Below the pieces are notes generated by a model. That model was not told the origin of the DNA, searched no databases, and saw only the letters and a program-made list of their open reading frames with translations. From Paraburkholderia gardini (lineage in GTDB: Bacteria; Pseudomonadota; Gammaproteobacteria; Burkholderiales; Burkholderiaceae): a stretch of 41,013 nt of DNA. Made by a program: the position numbers and the translations under genes. The first letter of the stretch is position 1, and every line of letters starts with the position of its first letter. Shown piece after piece: positions 16,075 to 22,843 of this stretch. The stretch lies in NCBI RefSeq assembly GCF_907164575.1, contig NZ_CAJQYY010000039.1:1-41013 (forward strand), written 5' to 3'.

Positions 16075-16968
16075 ATGGCACGCGAAAATCTTAACGACCT
16101 GCTGGCGTTCGTTGCCGTGGCGCGCGCGCAGAGCTTTACGCGGGCGGCCGCGAAGCTGGGCGTGTCGCAGTCGGCGCTGAGCCATACGATCCGCGGACTT
16201 GAATCCAGGCTCGGGCTGCGGCTTCTGACGCGCACAACACGCAGCGTTTCGCCGACGCCGGCGGGCGAGCGGTTGCTGGCGACCGTCGGGCCACGCTTCG
16301 ATGAAATCGATGAAGAACTGGCGGCGCTGACCGAACTTCGCGACAAACCGGCGGGCACGATCCGCATCACGACAGACGAGCACGCCGCGTCCACCATCCT
16401 TCAGCCGAAACTGGCGCGACTGTTGCCGGACTATCCGGACATCAAGGTCGAAATCGTGGTCGATTTTGGTCTGACCGACATCGTGGCGCAGCGCTACGAC
16501 GTGGGCGTGCGGCTCGGCGATCAGGTCGCGAAAGACATGATCGCCGTGCGCATCGCACCGGATATGCGCATGGCGGTGGTTGGGGCGCCGTCGTATTTCG
16601 CGAACCGGGCGCGGCCGAAAACACCTCAGGATCTGACCGGCCACAACTGCATCAATTTGCGGCTACCGACGCATGGCGGCCTGTTCGCATGGGAATTCAC
16701 AAAGGCGGGACATGAGGTGAGGGTGCGCGTCGAAGGTCAACTGGTGTTCAACGGAACGAATCAGATGTTGCAGGCCGCGCTGTCCGGTTGCGGGCTTGCC
16801 TACATTCCAGCTGATCTGGCACTGCCGTATATCGACGAAGGGCGGCTCAAGCCGGTGCTCAAGAACTGGTGTCCGGTCTTTCCGGGCTATCACCTTTACT
16901 ATCCGAGCCGCCGCCAGTCTTCACGCGCACTGGGCGTGCTTGTCGACGCGCTGCGATATGTTCGTTAG
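16075..16968 (+). CDS. LysR-family transcriptional regulator
   Basis: A 297-residue LysR regulator with helix-turn-helix FTRAAAKLGVSQSALSHTIR (about residues 21-40), linker helix, and an effector domain with RIAPDMRMAVVGAPSYF and SGCGLAYIPADLALPYI. It belongs to the subgroup often placed beside aldo-keto reductases and SDRs in Burkholderia. It is divergent from the CMD-family gene and aldo-keto reductase at 14516-15919, its likely targets. Start ATG at 16075 was chosen; an ATG at 16058 is in another frame. Confidence 0.9.
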   Translation: MARENLNDLLAFVAVARAQSFTRAAAKLGVSQSALSHTIRGLESRLGLRLLTRTTRSVSPTPAGERLLATVGPRFDEIDEELAALTELRDKPAGTIRITTDEHAASTILQPKLARLLPDYPDIKVEIVVDFGLTDIVAQRYDVGVRLGDQVAKDMIAVRIAPDMRMAVVGAPSYFANRARPKTPQDLTGHNCINLRLPTHGGLFAWEFTKAGHEVRVRVEGQLVFNGTNQMLQAALSGCGLAYIPADLALPYIDEGRLKPVLKNWCPVFPGYHLYYPSRRQSSRALGVLVDALRYVR

Positions 16969-17295
16969 CTTAATTAACGCAACTAACGGTCAAGCCCTTC
17001 CTGCCTCTGCGGATTGGGTCGACGTGCGAGGCATGAAGGACGTGAACCGCGGCACAAGGCAAAAGCGGTCTGGCAGGAAGGGGGTAGTCTGGCTAGTTTC
17101 CGATTGCCTCAACTCACTCCGGCACGCTGGCGGATACCCCGTAGTACAGGCGTTCGGTCGTGATATCGCGGAAGAAGCGCCCGACCATGTTCAACCATGA
17201 TGCCGGGGGGAGTGAAGTGCATCTGATCGGTATATCGCATATCCACACGCACCCAGTAATTGGATATACATTCGACATATCCCAGGGAGCCCATC
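16969..17295. other. Gene-free interval with a spaced 11-bp inverted repeat
   Basis: No convincing gene lies in these 327 bp; open frames here have no family features. An exact 11-base inverted repeat, CCCTTCCTGCC (16995-17005) and GGCAGGAAGGG (17072-17082), is separated by 66 bases. It could be a relic of a small mobile element or fold as a long hairpin in the transcript leaving the LysR gene. The right third holds the vapBC promoter and operator half-sites. Confidence 0.5.
17239..17282. promoter_or_regulatory. vapBC operator half-sites
   Basis: Three ATATCC half-sites lie just upstream of vapB: ATATCC at 17239-17244, its complement GGATAT at 17262-17267, and ATATCC at 17277-17282. The last two form an inverted repeat with a 9-base spacer, ending 13 bp before the vapB start. 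VapB antitoxins usually bind such repeats together with VapC to repress their own promoter. Confidence 0.5.
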
Positions 17296-17526
17296 GTGGA
17301 ACAAGGTGCCATCTTCAAAAGCAACCGCAGCCAGGCGGTACGCCTGCCAAAATCCGTGGCGCTTCCTGACGATGTCAAACGGGTCGACGTGGTGGCCATC
17401 GGTCGCATCCGCATACTCACCCCTGCCGGAGAATCCTGGGATAGCTGGTTTGATGGCGAAGGAGTCAGCCCGGACTTCATGTCCACACCCAACCAGCCCA
17501 CCGATCAGGAGCGCGAGGCGTTTTGA
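17296..17526 (+). CDS. vapB: VapB-family antitoxin
   Basis: A 76-residue AbrB/SpoVT-type antitoxin. The N-terminal swapped-hairpin DNA-binding fold is seen in FKSNRSQAVRLPKSVALPDD, followed by RVDVVAIGRIRILTPAG. The acidic C-terminal part (WDSWFDGEGVSPDFM) is the toxin-binding tail typical of chromosomal VapB proteins. The start is GTG at 17296 with a GGGAG site five bases ahead; an upstream TTG in frame would add 12 residues without family similarity. The stop TGA overlaps the vapC start by one base, so translation is coupled. It should neutralise VapC and repress the operon. Confidence 0.88.
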   Translation: MEQGAIFKSNRSQAVRLPKSVALPDDVKRVDVVAIGRIRILTPAGESWDSWFDGEGVSPDFMSTPNQPTDQEREAF

Positions 17527-17936
17527 TGCTCAAGTACATGCTCGATACGAACATCTGCATCTTCACCATCAAGAACATGCCTCATGAGGTTCGCGAGGCG
17601 TTCAACCGCTACCACGGCCAACTCTGCATTAGCACGGTGACCTTGATGGAGTTGGTTTATGGTGCAGAGAAGTCTGCATCGCCGGAGAAAAATCTGACTG
17701 TCGTCGAGGGTTTTGCCGCCCGCCTGGACGTCCTGGATTACAACCACGAGGCTGCCGCACATAGCGGCCAGCTCAGGGCCGAACTGGAAAAAAATGGCAG
17801 GCCGATTGACCCCCACGACCAGATGATCGCCGGGCACGCCCGATCTCAAGGCCTGATCCTGATAACGAATAACCTTCGCGAGTTCGACCGGGTACCCGGT
17901 CTACGGGTTGAAGACTGGGTACACGCGGGTCGGTAA
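17526..17936 (+). CDS. vapC: VapC-family PIN-domain toxin
   Basis: A 136-residue PIN-domain ribonuclease. The acidic active-site residues are all visible: Asp in YMLDTNICI (residue 7), Glu in TLMELVYG (about 43), Asp in IDPHDQMIAGHA (about 98), and the late NNLREFDRVPGL (Asp near 121). VapC toxins cleave tRNA or rRNA when released from the antitoxin. ATG at 17526 overlaps the vapB stop (TGATG); the TTG one codon earlier is less likely. The module appears intact and functional, and may have arrived by horizontal transfer, as such pairs commonly do. Confidence 0.9.
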   Translation: MLKYMLDTNICIFTIKNMPHEVREAFNRYHGQLCISTVTLMELVYGAEKSASPEKNLTVVEGFAARLDVLDYNHEAAAHSGQLRAELEKNGRPIDPHDQMIAGHARSQGLILITNNLREFDRVPGLRVEDWVHAGR

Positions 17937-17952
17937 TCTGTCCGGCAGTGCC

Positions 17953-18186
17953 CTAGCGGTTGCCGTCAAGCAGATCGCCGAGGAGTCCATCGAATGCGGC
18001 CTGCGCGTCCTCGAGTTCCTGCAGCGCTGCATCGAAGGTCTGCAAGGCCATCTGCGAGGGACGGCCATCGCCCGCAGGCGGAAATTGCGATTGCAACGAT
18101 GTGAACGCTGTCTGTACCTTCTTCGTTGCGTTGAGCACGCGCTCCATCGCGCTGCTTTCTTCGGCTCGCGCCTGTTCGTGGTTCAT
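17953..18186 (-). CDS. Small conserved-looking hypothetical protein
   Basis: A 77-residue acidic, mostly helical protein of unknown function. It starts MNHEQARAEESSAMERVLNA and contains ALQTFDAALQELEDAQAAFD, which looks like one arm of a helical hairpin with heptad-like spacing of Leu and Ala. There is no signal peptide and no Cys. ATG at 18186 is preferred because CTCGGAG lies six bases ahead; an in-frame ATG at 18204 has no such site. The gene converges on vapC with a 16-bp gap and reads in the same direction as the AsnC regulator gene. I do not recognise the family. Confidence 0.6.
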   Translation of the reverse strand: MNHEQARAEESSAMERVLNATKKVQTAFTSLQSQFPPAGDGRPSQMALQTFDAALQELEDAQAAFDGLLGDLLDGNR

Positions 18187-18277
18187 GAAAACTCCGAGGT
18201 TCATCTGGTAAAAATAGTTGGCCGGTGCGCACTATGCCATGGGTCGATGGCGGGCGCAGCCGTCCGTGGCAACAGGC

Positions 18278-18745
18278 TCAGGGCAGCGGCAGGCCGCCGT
18301 TTGCCTTGATTTCCCGCAGCGACAGCGACGATTCCACGGACGTCACACCTGGCAGACTGCGTAGCTGATCGCGCATGAACGTGCCGTAATCGTCGAGATC
18401 GCGCGCGACGACCTGCAGCACGTAGTCTGCGCTGCCCGACACGTTATGACACGACAGGATGCGCGGGATCGCAAGGATTTCGCGCTCGAAACGCGTGGCG
18501 ACCGCCCTGTCGTGCACGGCAAAGCGCACGTAGACAAACGCGACCACGCCGAGCCCGAGCGCCGCGCGCGAAAGCATCGCGCGATAGCGTTCGATGTAGC
18601 CGTCGTTTTCGAGGCGCTTCAACCGGCGCGCGCAGGGCGTTTCGCTTAACCCGACGGTTTCGGCGAGACGCGCGTTGGACATGCGTCCGTCCGTTTGCAG
18701 CGCGGCCAGGATGGCGCGATCAATCTTGTCGAGATCGTTGCTCAT
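18278..18745 (-). CDS. Lrp/AsnC-family transcriptional regulator
   Basis: A 155-residue regulator with an N-terminal HTH (DKIDRAILAALQTDGRMSNA, then LAETVGLSETPCARRLKRLE, residues 6-47) and a C-terminal RAM ligand-binding domain with GSADYVLQVVARDLDDYGTF and LPGVTSVESSLSLREIK. Such proteins sense amino acids. It is divergent from the LysE-type exporter gene at 18882, with 136 bp between, so it probably controls amino-acid export in response to intracellular levels. Autoregulation is suggested by repeats just ahead of its start (18752-18783). Confidence 0.9.
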   Translation of the reverse strand: MSNDLDKIDRAILAALQTDGRMSNARLAETVGLSETPCARRLKRLENDGYIERYRAMLSRAALGLGVVAFVYVRFAVHDRAVATRFEREILAIPRILSCHNVSGSADYVLQVVARDLDDYGTFMRDQLRSLPGVTSVESSLSLREIKANGGLPLP

Positions 18746-18751
18746 GTGTGG

Positions 18752-18783
18752 GTGAAAAACGCTATCAATGTGAAAAACGATAG
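18752..18783. promoter_or_regulatory. Candidate AsnC/Lrp operator repeats
   Basis: The 10-mer GTGAAAAACG occurs twice (18752-18761 and 18770-18779), 18 bases apart. Overlapping it, CTATC (18762-18766) and GATAG (18779-18783) form an inverted repeat. The cluster lies 6 bp upstream of the AsnC-family gene and about 100 bp from the exporter gene, fitting control of both. Confidence 0.4.
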
Positions 18784-18881
18784 TTTAATACACCATTGCG
18801 GTGCGTTGTTGCCACGAAAATCGCCAGCAATCGCTCCCGCGGCGATAGCAAGATAGACCCCTGGAAAACGCGAGGTTCATC

Positions 18882-19511
18882 ATGGTTTCAGCGCATCTGA
18901 TGGTCGTTTTTGTTGCCGCACTGGCTGTCGTCTACGCTGTGCCCGGGCCGGACATGGCGCTCGTCATGCAGACGAGTATCGGGCGCGGTACCCGCAGCGG
19001 TTTTGCGGCGGCCGGCGGTCTGGCGATGGCGCGCGCCACGCACGTCACGCTGTCCGCATGTGGCGTCGCCGCGCTGTTGCGCAGTGCGCCGTGGCTTTAT
19101 GAGGTCGTCCGGTATGGCGGCGCGGTGTATCTCGCGTGGATTGCGATCCAGATTTTCAGGTCGCCGGTTTTCGCATTGCCGGCCGGAGGTGTGGCGGTAT
19201 CCGGGCAGCGTCCGCTGCACGCGGCGTTCGTCAAGGGGCTGCTGACCAACCTGTTGAATCCAAAGGCATTGCTGTTCTGCTCGGTGTTGCTGCCGCAGTT
19301 TGTCCGGCCCGAGGCGGGGCCGGTCGCGGCGCAGGTGGTGGAACTGGGTGTCGTGCTGTTGATCATGGGCGCATGTTTCGATGCGGCCTGTGCAGTCGGT
19401 GCCGCGCGGATTGCGAACTGGATGCGGACTCATCCGCTCGCACAGACCGTTCAGCGCTGGACGTTTTCTGCCGCGCTGGTCGGCTTCGCACTGCGACTGT
19501 CGCTTGACTGA
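18882..19511 (+). CDS. LysE/RhtB-family amino-acid exporter
   Basis: A 209-residue inner-membrane protein with about five or six hydrophobic helices. The family signature is clear: VVYAVPGPDMALVMQTSIGRG (read as two parts, residues 16-36), then GLAMARATHVTLSACGVAALL, and KGLLTNLLNPKALLFCSVLLPQF (about residues 114-136). RhtB-type proteins export homoserine, threonine, lysine or related compounds. The divergent AsnC gene supports control by an amino acid. The start at 18882 has GAGG seven bases ahead. Its 3' end overlaps, on the opposite strand, the C-terminal extension of the DUF1289 frame. Confidence 0.9.
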   Translation: MVSAHLMVVFVAALAVVYAVPGPDMALVMQTSIGRGTRSGFAAAGGLAMARATHVTLSACGVAALLRSAPWLYEVVRYGGAVYLAWIAIQIFRSPVFALPAGGVAVSGQRPLHAAFVKGLLTNLLNPKALLFCSVLLPQFVRPEAGPVAAQVVELGVVLLIMGACFDAACAVGAARIANWMRTHPLAQTVQRWTFSAALVGFALRLSLD

Positions 19512-19725
19512 GTGGCAAGAGCGGTGCGACGTGAGAGCCCGTCCAGCCGACCTGCTGTTTCAGCTTCAACTTACGGCGTGGCCTGTCGTCGATGATCTTG
19601 CGACAGTGTTTGTCCTTCATCTTCTTCCAGTTCTTGCATTCAGCGCGCGTGCGAAGGCAGCCAATGCACAGGCCGGTCTTGTCGTCGAACTTGCAGATAT
19701 CGACGCAGGGAGATTGAACGGTCAT
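19363..19725 (-). CDS. DUF1289 family protein, with unusual C-terminal extension
   Basis: The first 60 codons from ATG at 19725 encode a DUF1289 protein: MTVQSPCVDICKFDDKTGLC, then IGCLRTRAECKNWKKM. Four cysteines in a C-x3-C-x8-C-x2-C pattern suggest an iron-sulfur or zinc site. Family members are usually 55-80 residues, but this frame runs on to 120 codons and its last 50 are Arg/Ser/Thr-rich and lie on the opposite strand of the exporter's 3' end (19363-19511). This suggests either a lost stop codon or a frameshift near 19560. The function is unknown. The upstream part of the open frame (19726-19764) is not family-like. Confidence 0.7.
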   Translation of the reverse strand: MTVQSPCVDICKFDDKTGLCIGCLRTRAECKNWKKMKDKHCRKIIDDRPRRKLKLKQQVGWTGSHVAPLLPLSQATVAVRSRPARQKTSSAERSVRADESASSSQSARHRLHRPHRNMRP

Positions 19726-19884
19726 GAAACACCGGGCAGATTGGGGATACGCTGACTTTCGCATGCGTATCGCACCGCCCGCAAAGTGATTGTGTTAATA
19801 AAGGCGACAGGCCGGCCAGCGTTGCTCCGATGCAGCGCCGCGTCTGCCTGCCGACGCATCACACTCATCACCGCACGCTCATCG

Positions 19885-20205
19885 ATGAAGACGTTCCTGC
19901 TCTATGCCGTGACCGCCGTCGCGGAGATCGCTGGTTGCTATCTGCCGTGGCGCTGGCTGAAAGAAGGCGGCTCGGCATGGCTGCTCATACCGGGCGCGCT
20001 GAGTCTGGCGCTGTTCGCCTGGCTTTTGACACTGCACGGCACAGCGGCGGGGCGCGTGTACGCCGCATATGGCGGCGTGTATGTCGCGGTCGCGATCCTG
20101 TGGTTGTGGGTCGTCGATCAGATTCGGCCGACGCTGTGGGATATCGCAGGCGTCGCGGTGACGCTCCTCGGCATGAGCATCATCGCGTTCCAGCCGCGAA
20201 TATGA
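19885..20205 (+). CDS. YnfA family membrane protein
   Basis: A 106-residue protein with four hydrophobic helices, matching the YnfA/UPF0060 family in length and sequence. Typical parts are AEIAGCYLPWRWLKEGGSAW (about 13-32), GRVYAAYGGVYVAVAILWLW (about 56-75) and PTLWDIAGVAVTLLGMSII (about 82-100). The family is related to small multidrug-resistance transporters, but no substrate is established for this one. The frame is open from 19786; ATG at 19885 matches the family start. It stands alone, with a DUF1289 gene behind and a convergent DUF1993 gene ahead. Confidence 0.88.
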   Translation: MKTFLLYAVTAVAEIAGCYLPWRWLKEGGSAWLLIPGALSLALFAWLLTLHGTAAGRVYAAYGGVYVAVAILWLWVVDQIRPTLWDIAGVAVTLLGMSIIAFQPRI

Positions 20206-20357
20206 CCGGCGGCGCATGACGCGCGCCGCGAGTCATGTCGTGCTTCAAATCCTGCGTCAGGTCTTGCTTCAAGCCGGTACATGACCCACGCGCGCGTATC
20301 GAAGCGCGCGGCAACGCATCGAAACGCGTCGCCGCTGCCTGCATGGGCAGCTTTACA

Positions 20358-20873
20358 TCAGCCGGCCGGGTCGCGTCCGAGAAAATCGAGCTTGCCCAGT
20401 TCGACGCCGCTATGACGCAGGATGTCGTAAGCGGTTGTCGTGTGAAAGAAGAAGTTGGGCAATGCAAAATGCAGCAGATAGTTAAGGCCGACGAACTCGA
20501 CCGCCCCCGAGCGCATCTTGAGCGTGATCGGGCGTGCTTCCGAACCGTCGATCTGCTCGGGCTTGAATTCCTTCAAATAATCAATCGTCTTCTGGATACG
20601 GGCGTCGAGTTCGTCGAATGTCTGTTCGAAATCTTCGTACTTCGGCGCTTCGACACCGGCGAGACGCGCGGCGCAGCCCTTTGCCGTATCGGTCGCGATA
20701 TAGACCTGACGCTGCAACGGCAGCATGTCGGGGAAAAGGCGGCCGCCAGTGAGCACGAGCGGATCGATCTGCTTTTCCGCCGCATGCGCTTCGGCCTTGC
20801 CGAGAACCGCCTGCAGGTTCGTGAGGCCGCGCACGAGTACAGGCACGGATGCTTGATACATTGAAATGGACAT
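20358..20873 (-). CDS. DUF1993 family protein
   Basis: A 171-residue all-helical protein of the DUF1993 family, which adopts a DinB-like four-helix bundle. The start MSISMYQASVPVLVRGLTNL and the late GLNYLLHFALPNFFFHTTTA with YDILRHSGVELGKLDFLG are characteristic. His residues in LHFALPNFFFH could bind a metal, as in DinB-like proteins. The function is unknown. ATG at 20873 has AAAGGA in front; the frame extends upstream to 20999 without family similarity. It ends 152 bp from the YnfA gene, and that gap (20206-20357) shows no gene. Confidence 0.85.
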   Translation of the reverse strand: MSISMYQASVPVLVRGLTNLQAVLGKAEAHAAEKQIDPLVLTGGRLFPDMLPLQRQVYIATDTAKGCAARLAGVEAPKYEDFEQTFDELDARIQKTIDYLKEFKPEQIDGSEARPITLKMRSGAVEFVGLNYLLHFALPNFFFHTTTAYDILRHSGVELGKLDFLGRDPAG

Positions 20874-21165
20874 GGGAGGTTCCTTTAATTCTCTGGTCGT
20901 GCTGCATTCGCAGCGCCGCGCAATCATAGCGCGGTCAGGAATATCGTACCGGGGGCGGCTGACGCTGCAAACTGGCCGGACGGCCAGGTGTGACGACACC
21001 AGGAACTGTGTTTGAATGGATCTGTCGGACCGTTCAGCGATGTCGTTGAAACGCAGGCACAGCGCGGGTTTCGGGGCGCAGAAGGCCGGTCTTCCCGAAG
21101 TTCGTGCGAAGTTCGCGGTTTAAGCCGCGTGGCGTCAGGTCCGTGCACGGAGGAGTATCCATACC

Positions 21166-22725
21166 ATGGCAAAACATCCACTGGCTGGAAGCAATCGGGC
21201 GGCGCAGGCAGGTTCGAAGGTCGTCGGCAGCTGCAATCCTGCGGAAACCATCGAGGTTGTCGTCATGCTGCGTCGCCAGGGCGAACCGCAGTTCCAGGCG
21301 CTGATGAAACAGATCGAATCGGGCGACCCGAAAGCGAAGCCCGTCTCGCGTGAGGAATTCGCCAGGCGGTTCGCCGCCGCGCCCGACGATATTGCAAAGC
21401 TGAGAGCGTTCGCGCAGACACATGGGTTGAGCATCGTCCGCGAGGACGCTGCTGCTGCCACCGTCGTGCTGAGCGGCACGATCGCAAACTTCCAGAGCGC
21501 GTTCGACGTGCATCTGCAGCATTTCGAGCATCACTCGATGGGCCTGTACCGCGGCCGAACCGGCGCGATCAGTGTGCCCGACGATCTTCACGGGATCGTT
21601 ACGGCCGTGCTGGGGCTCGACAATCGCCCGCAGGCGCGGCCGCACTTTCGCATCCGGCCGCCTTTCGCAGCGGCACGAGCACATCAGGCCACCTTCACGC
21701 CGTTGCAACTCGCGCAGCTATACGACTTTCCGGCTGGCGACGGCCATGGCGAGTGCATCGGCATCATCGAACTCGGCGGGGGCTATCAGACAGCCGATCT
21801 CAAGTCCTATTTTTCGGGGCTCGGGGTTGCCGTGCCGAAGGTGGTATCCGTCGGCGTCGATCAGGGCAGCAACCAGCCGGGCGGGGACCCGAGCGGACCC
21901 GACGGCGAAGTCACACTCGACATCGAGATCGCGGGGGCCATCGCGCCGGGCGCGACGATCGCCGTCTACTTCACCGCCAACAGCGATGCCGGTTTCCTCG
22001 ATGCGGTGAGCCGTGCTGTGCACGATGCGACACACAAACCCTCGGTCATTTCGATCAGCTGGGGTGGACCGGAATCGATCTGGACCGCGCAGTCGCTGAA
22101 CGCGTTCAACAACGTATTGCAGGCTGCCGCGACCATGGGCGTGACGGTCTGTGCGGCATCGGGCGACAGCGGATCGTCCGACGGCGTCGGCGATGGCGGC
22201 GAGCACGTCGATTTTCCAGCGTCGAGCCCGTACGTGCTCGCGTGCGGCGGCACGCACCTGCAGGCGTCTGGCACGTCGATAACGCAGGAGGTCGTCTGGA
22301 ACGACGGGACAGACGGCGGCGCGGGCGGTGGCGGCGTCAGTACTGCGTTCCCGGTGCCTGCGTGGCAGAAAGGCTTGTCTGCGACGTCTGCGAATGGCGG
22401 CAAGACTGCACTCAGCGGGCGCGGCGTACCCGATGTGGCGGGGGATGCGTCGCCCACCACGGGCTACGACGTGTTGATCGATGGCGCGAGCACGGTGGTC
22501 GGTGGCACGAGTGCGGTGGCGCCGCTCTGGGCTGCACTGATCGCCCGCATCAACTCGGCAAAAGGGCAGCCTGCCGGATTCGTGAATCCAAAGCTCTATC
22601 AGGCTCACGGTGTCTGCAACGACATCACGCAGGGGAACAACGGCAGCTTTTCTGCTGGTCCGGGATGGGATGCGTGCACGGGTCTCGGCAGTCCCGATGG
22701 AAAGAAGGTGGCGGCAGCACTATAG
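21166..22725 (+). CDS. S53-family peptidase (sedolisin / kumamolisin-like)
   Basis: A 519-residue acid-acting serine-carboxyl endopeptidase. Residues about 25-165 form the activation prodomain (VSREEFARRF, LSIVREDAAAATVVLSGTI, FQSAFDVHLQHF). The catalytic domain follows from about 175. Glu248 and Asp252 (DGEVTLDIEIAGAIAPGA), the oxyanion Asp334 (ASGDSGSSDG) and the nucleophile Ser449 (GGTSAVAPLWAAL) are all present. The C-terminal calcium site is seen in CNDITQGNNG and GPGWDACTGLGSPDG. There is no N-terminal signal peptide; the protein starts MAKHPLAGSNRAAQAG. GGAGGAG lies ten bases before ATG. The next gene, on the same strand, is a serine carboxypeptidase, so an endo/exo peptidase pair is likely. 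Confidence 0.92.
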   Translation: MAKHPLAGSNRAAQAGSKVVGSCNPAETIEVVVMLRRQGEPQFQALMKQIESGDPKAKPVSREEFARRFAAAPDDIAKLRAFAQTHGLSIVREDAAAATVVLSGTIANFQSAFDVHLQHFEHHSMGLYRGRTGAISVPDDLHGIVTAVLGLDNRPQARPHFRIRPPFAAARAHQATFTPLQLAQLYDFPAGDGHGECIGIIELGGGYQTADLKSYFSGLGVAVPKVVSVGVDQGSNQPGGDPSGPDGEVTLDIEIAGAIAPGATIAVYFTANSDAGFLDAVSRAVHDATHKPSVISISWGGPESIWTAQSLNAFNNVLQAAATMGVTVCAASGDSGSSDGVGDGGEHVDFPASSPYVLACGGTHLQASGTSITQEVVWNDGTDGGAGGGGVSTAFPVPAWQKGLSATSANGGKTALSGRGVPDVAGDASPTTGYDVLIDGASTVVGGTSAVAPLWAALIARINSAKGQPAGFVNPKLYQAHGVCNDITQGNNGSFSAGPGWDACTGLGSPDGKKVAAAL

Positions 22726-22843
22726 TTTTGTGATCGGGTTGCCGGTCTGTCACGAAGATGTGGCGCCGGTAGTCCGTTTGCGTCGATGATGGGCAGCATC
22801 GTGCAGGACTTCACAAGACGTCAACGAATCCAATGGAGCGATC

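Noticed and set aside
16796..17200. A 134-codon frame starting inside the LysR gene and running into the gap
   Set aside because: Its first half is an out-of-frame reading of LysR; the rest has no ribosome site or recognisable feature.
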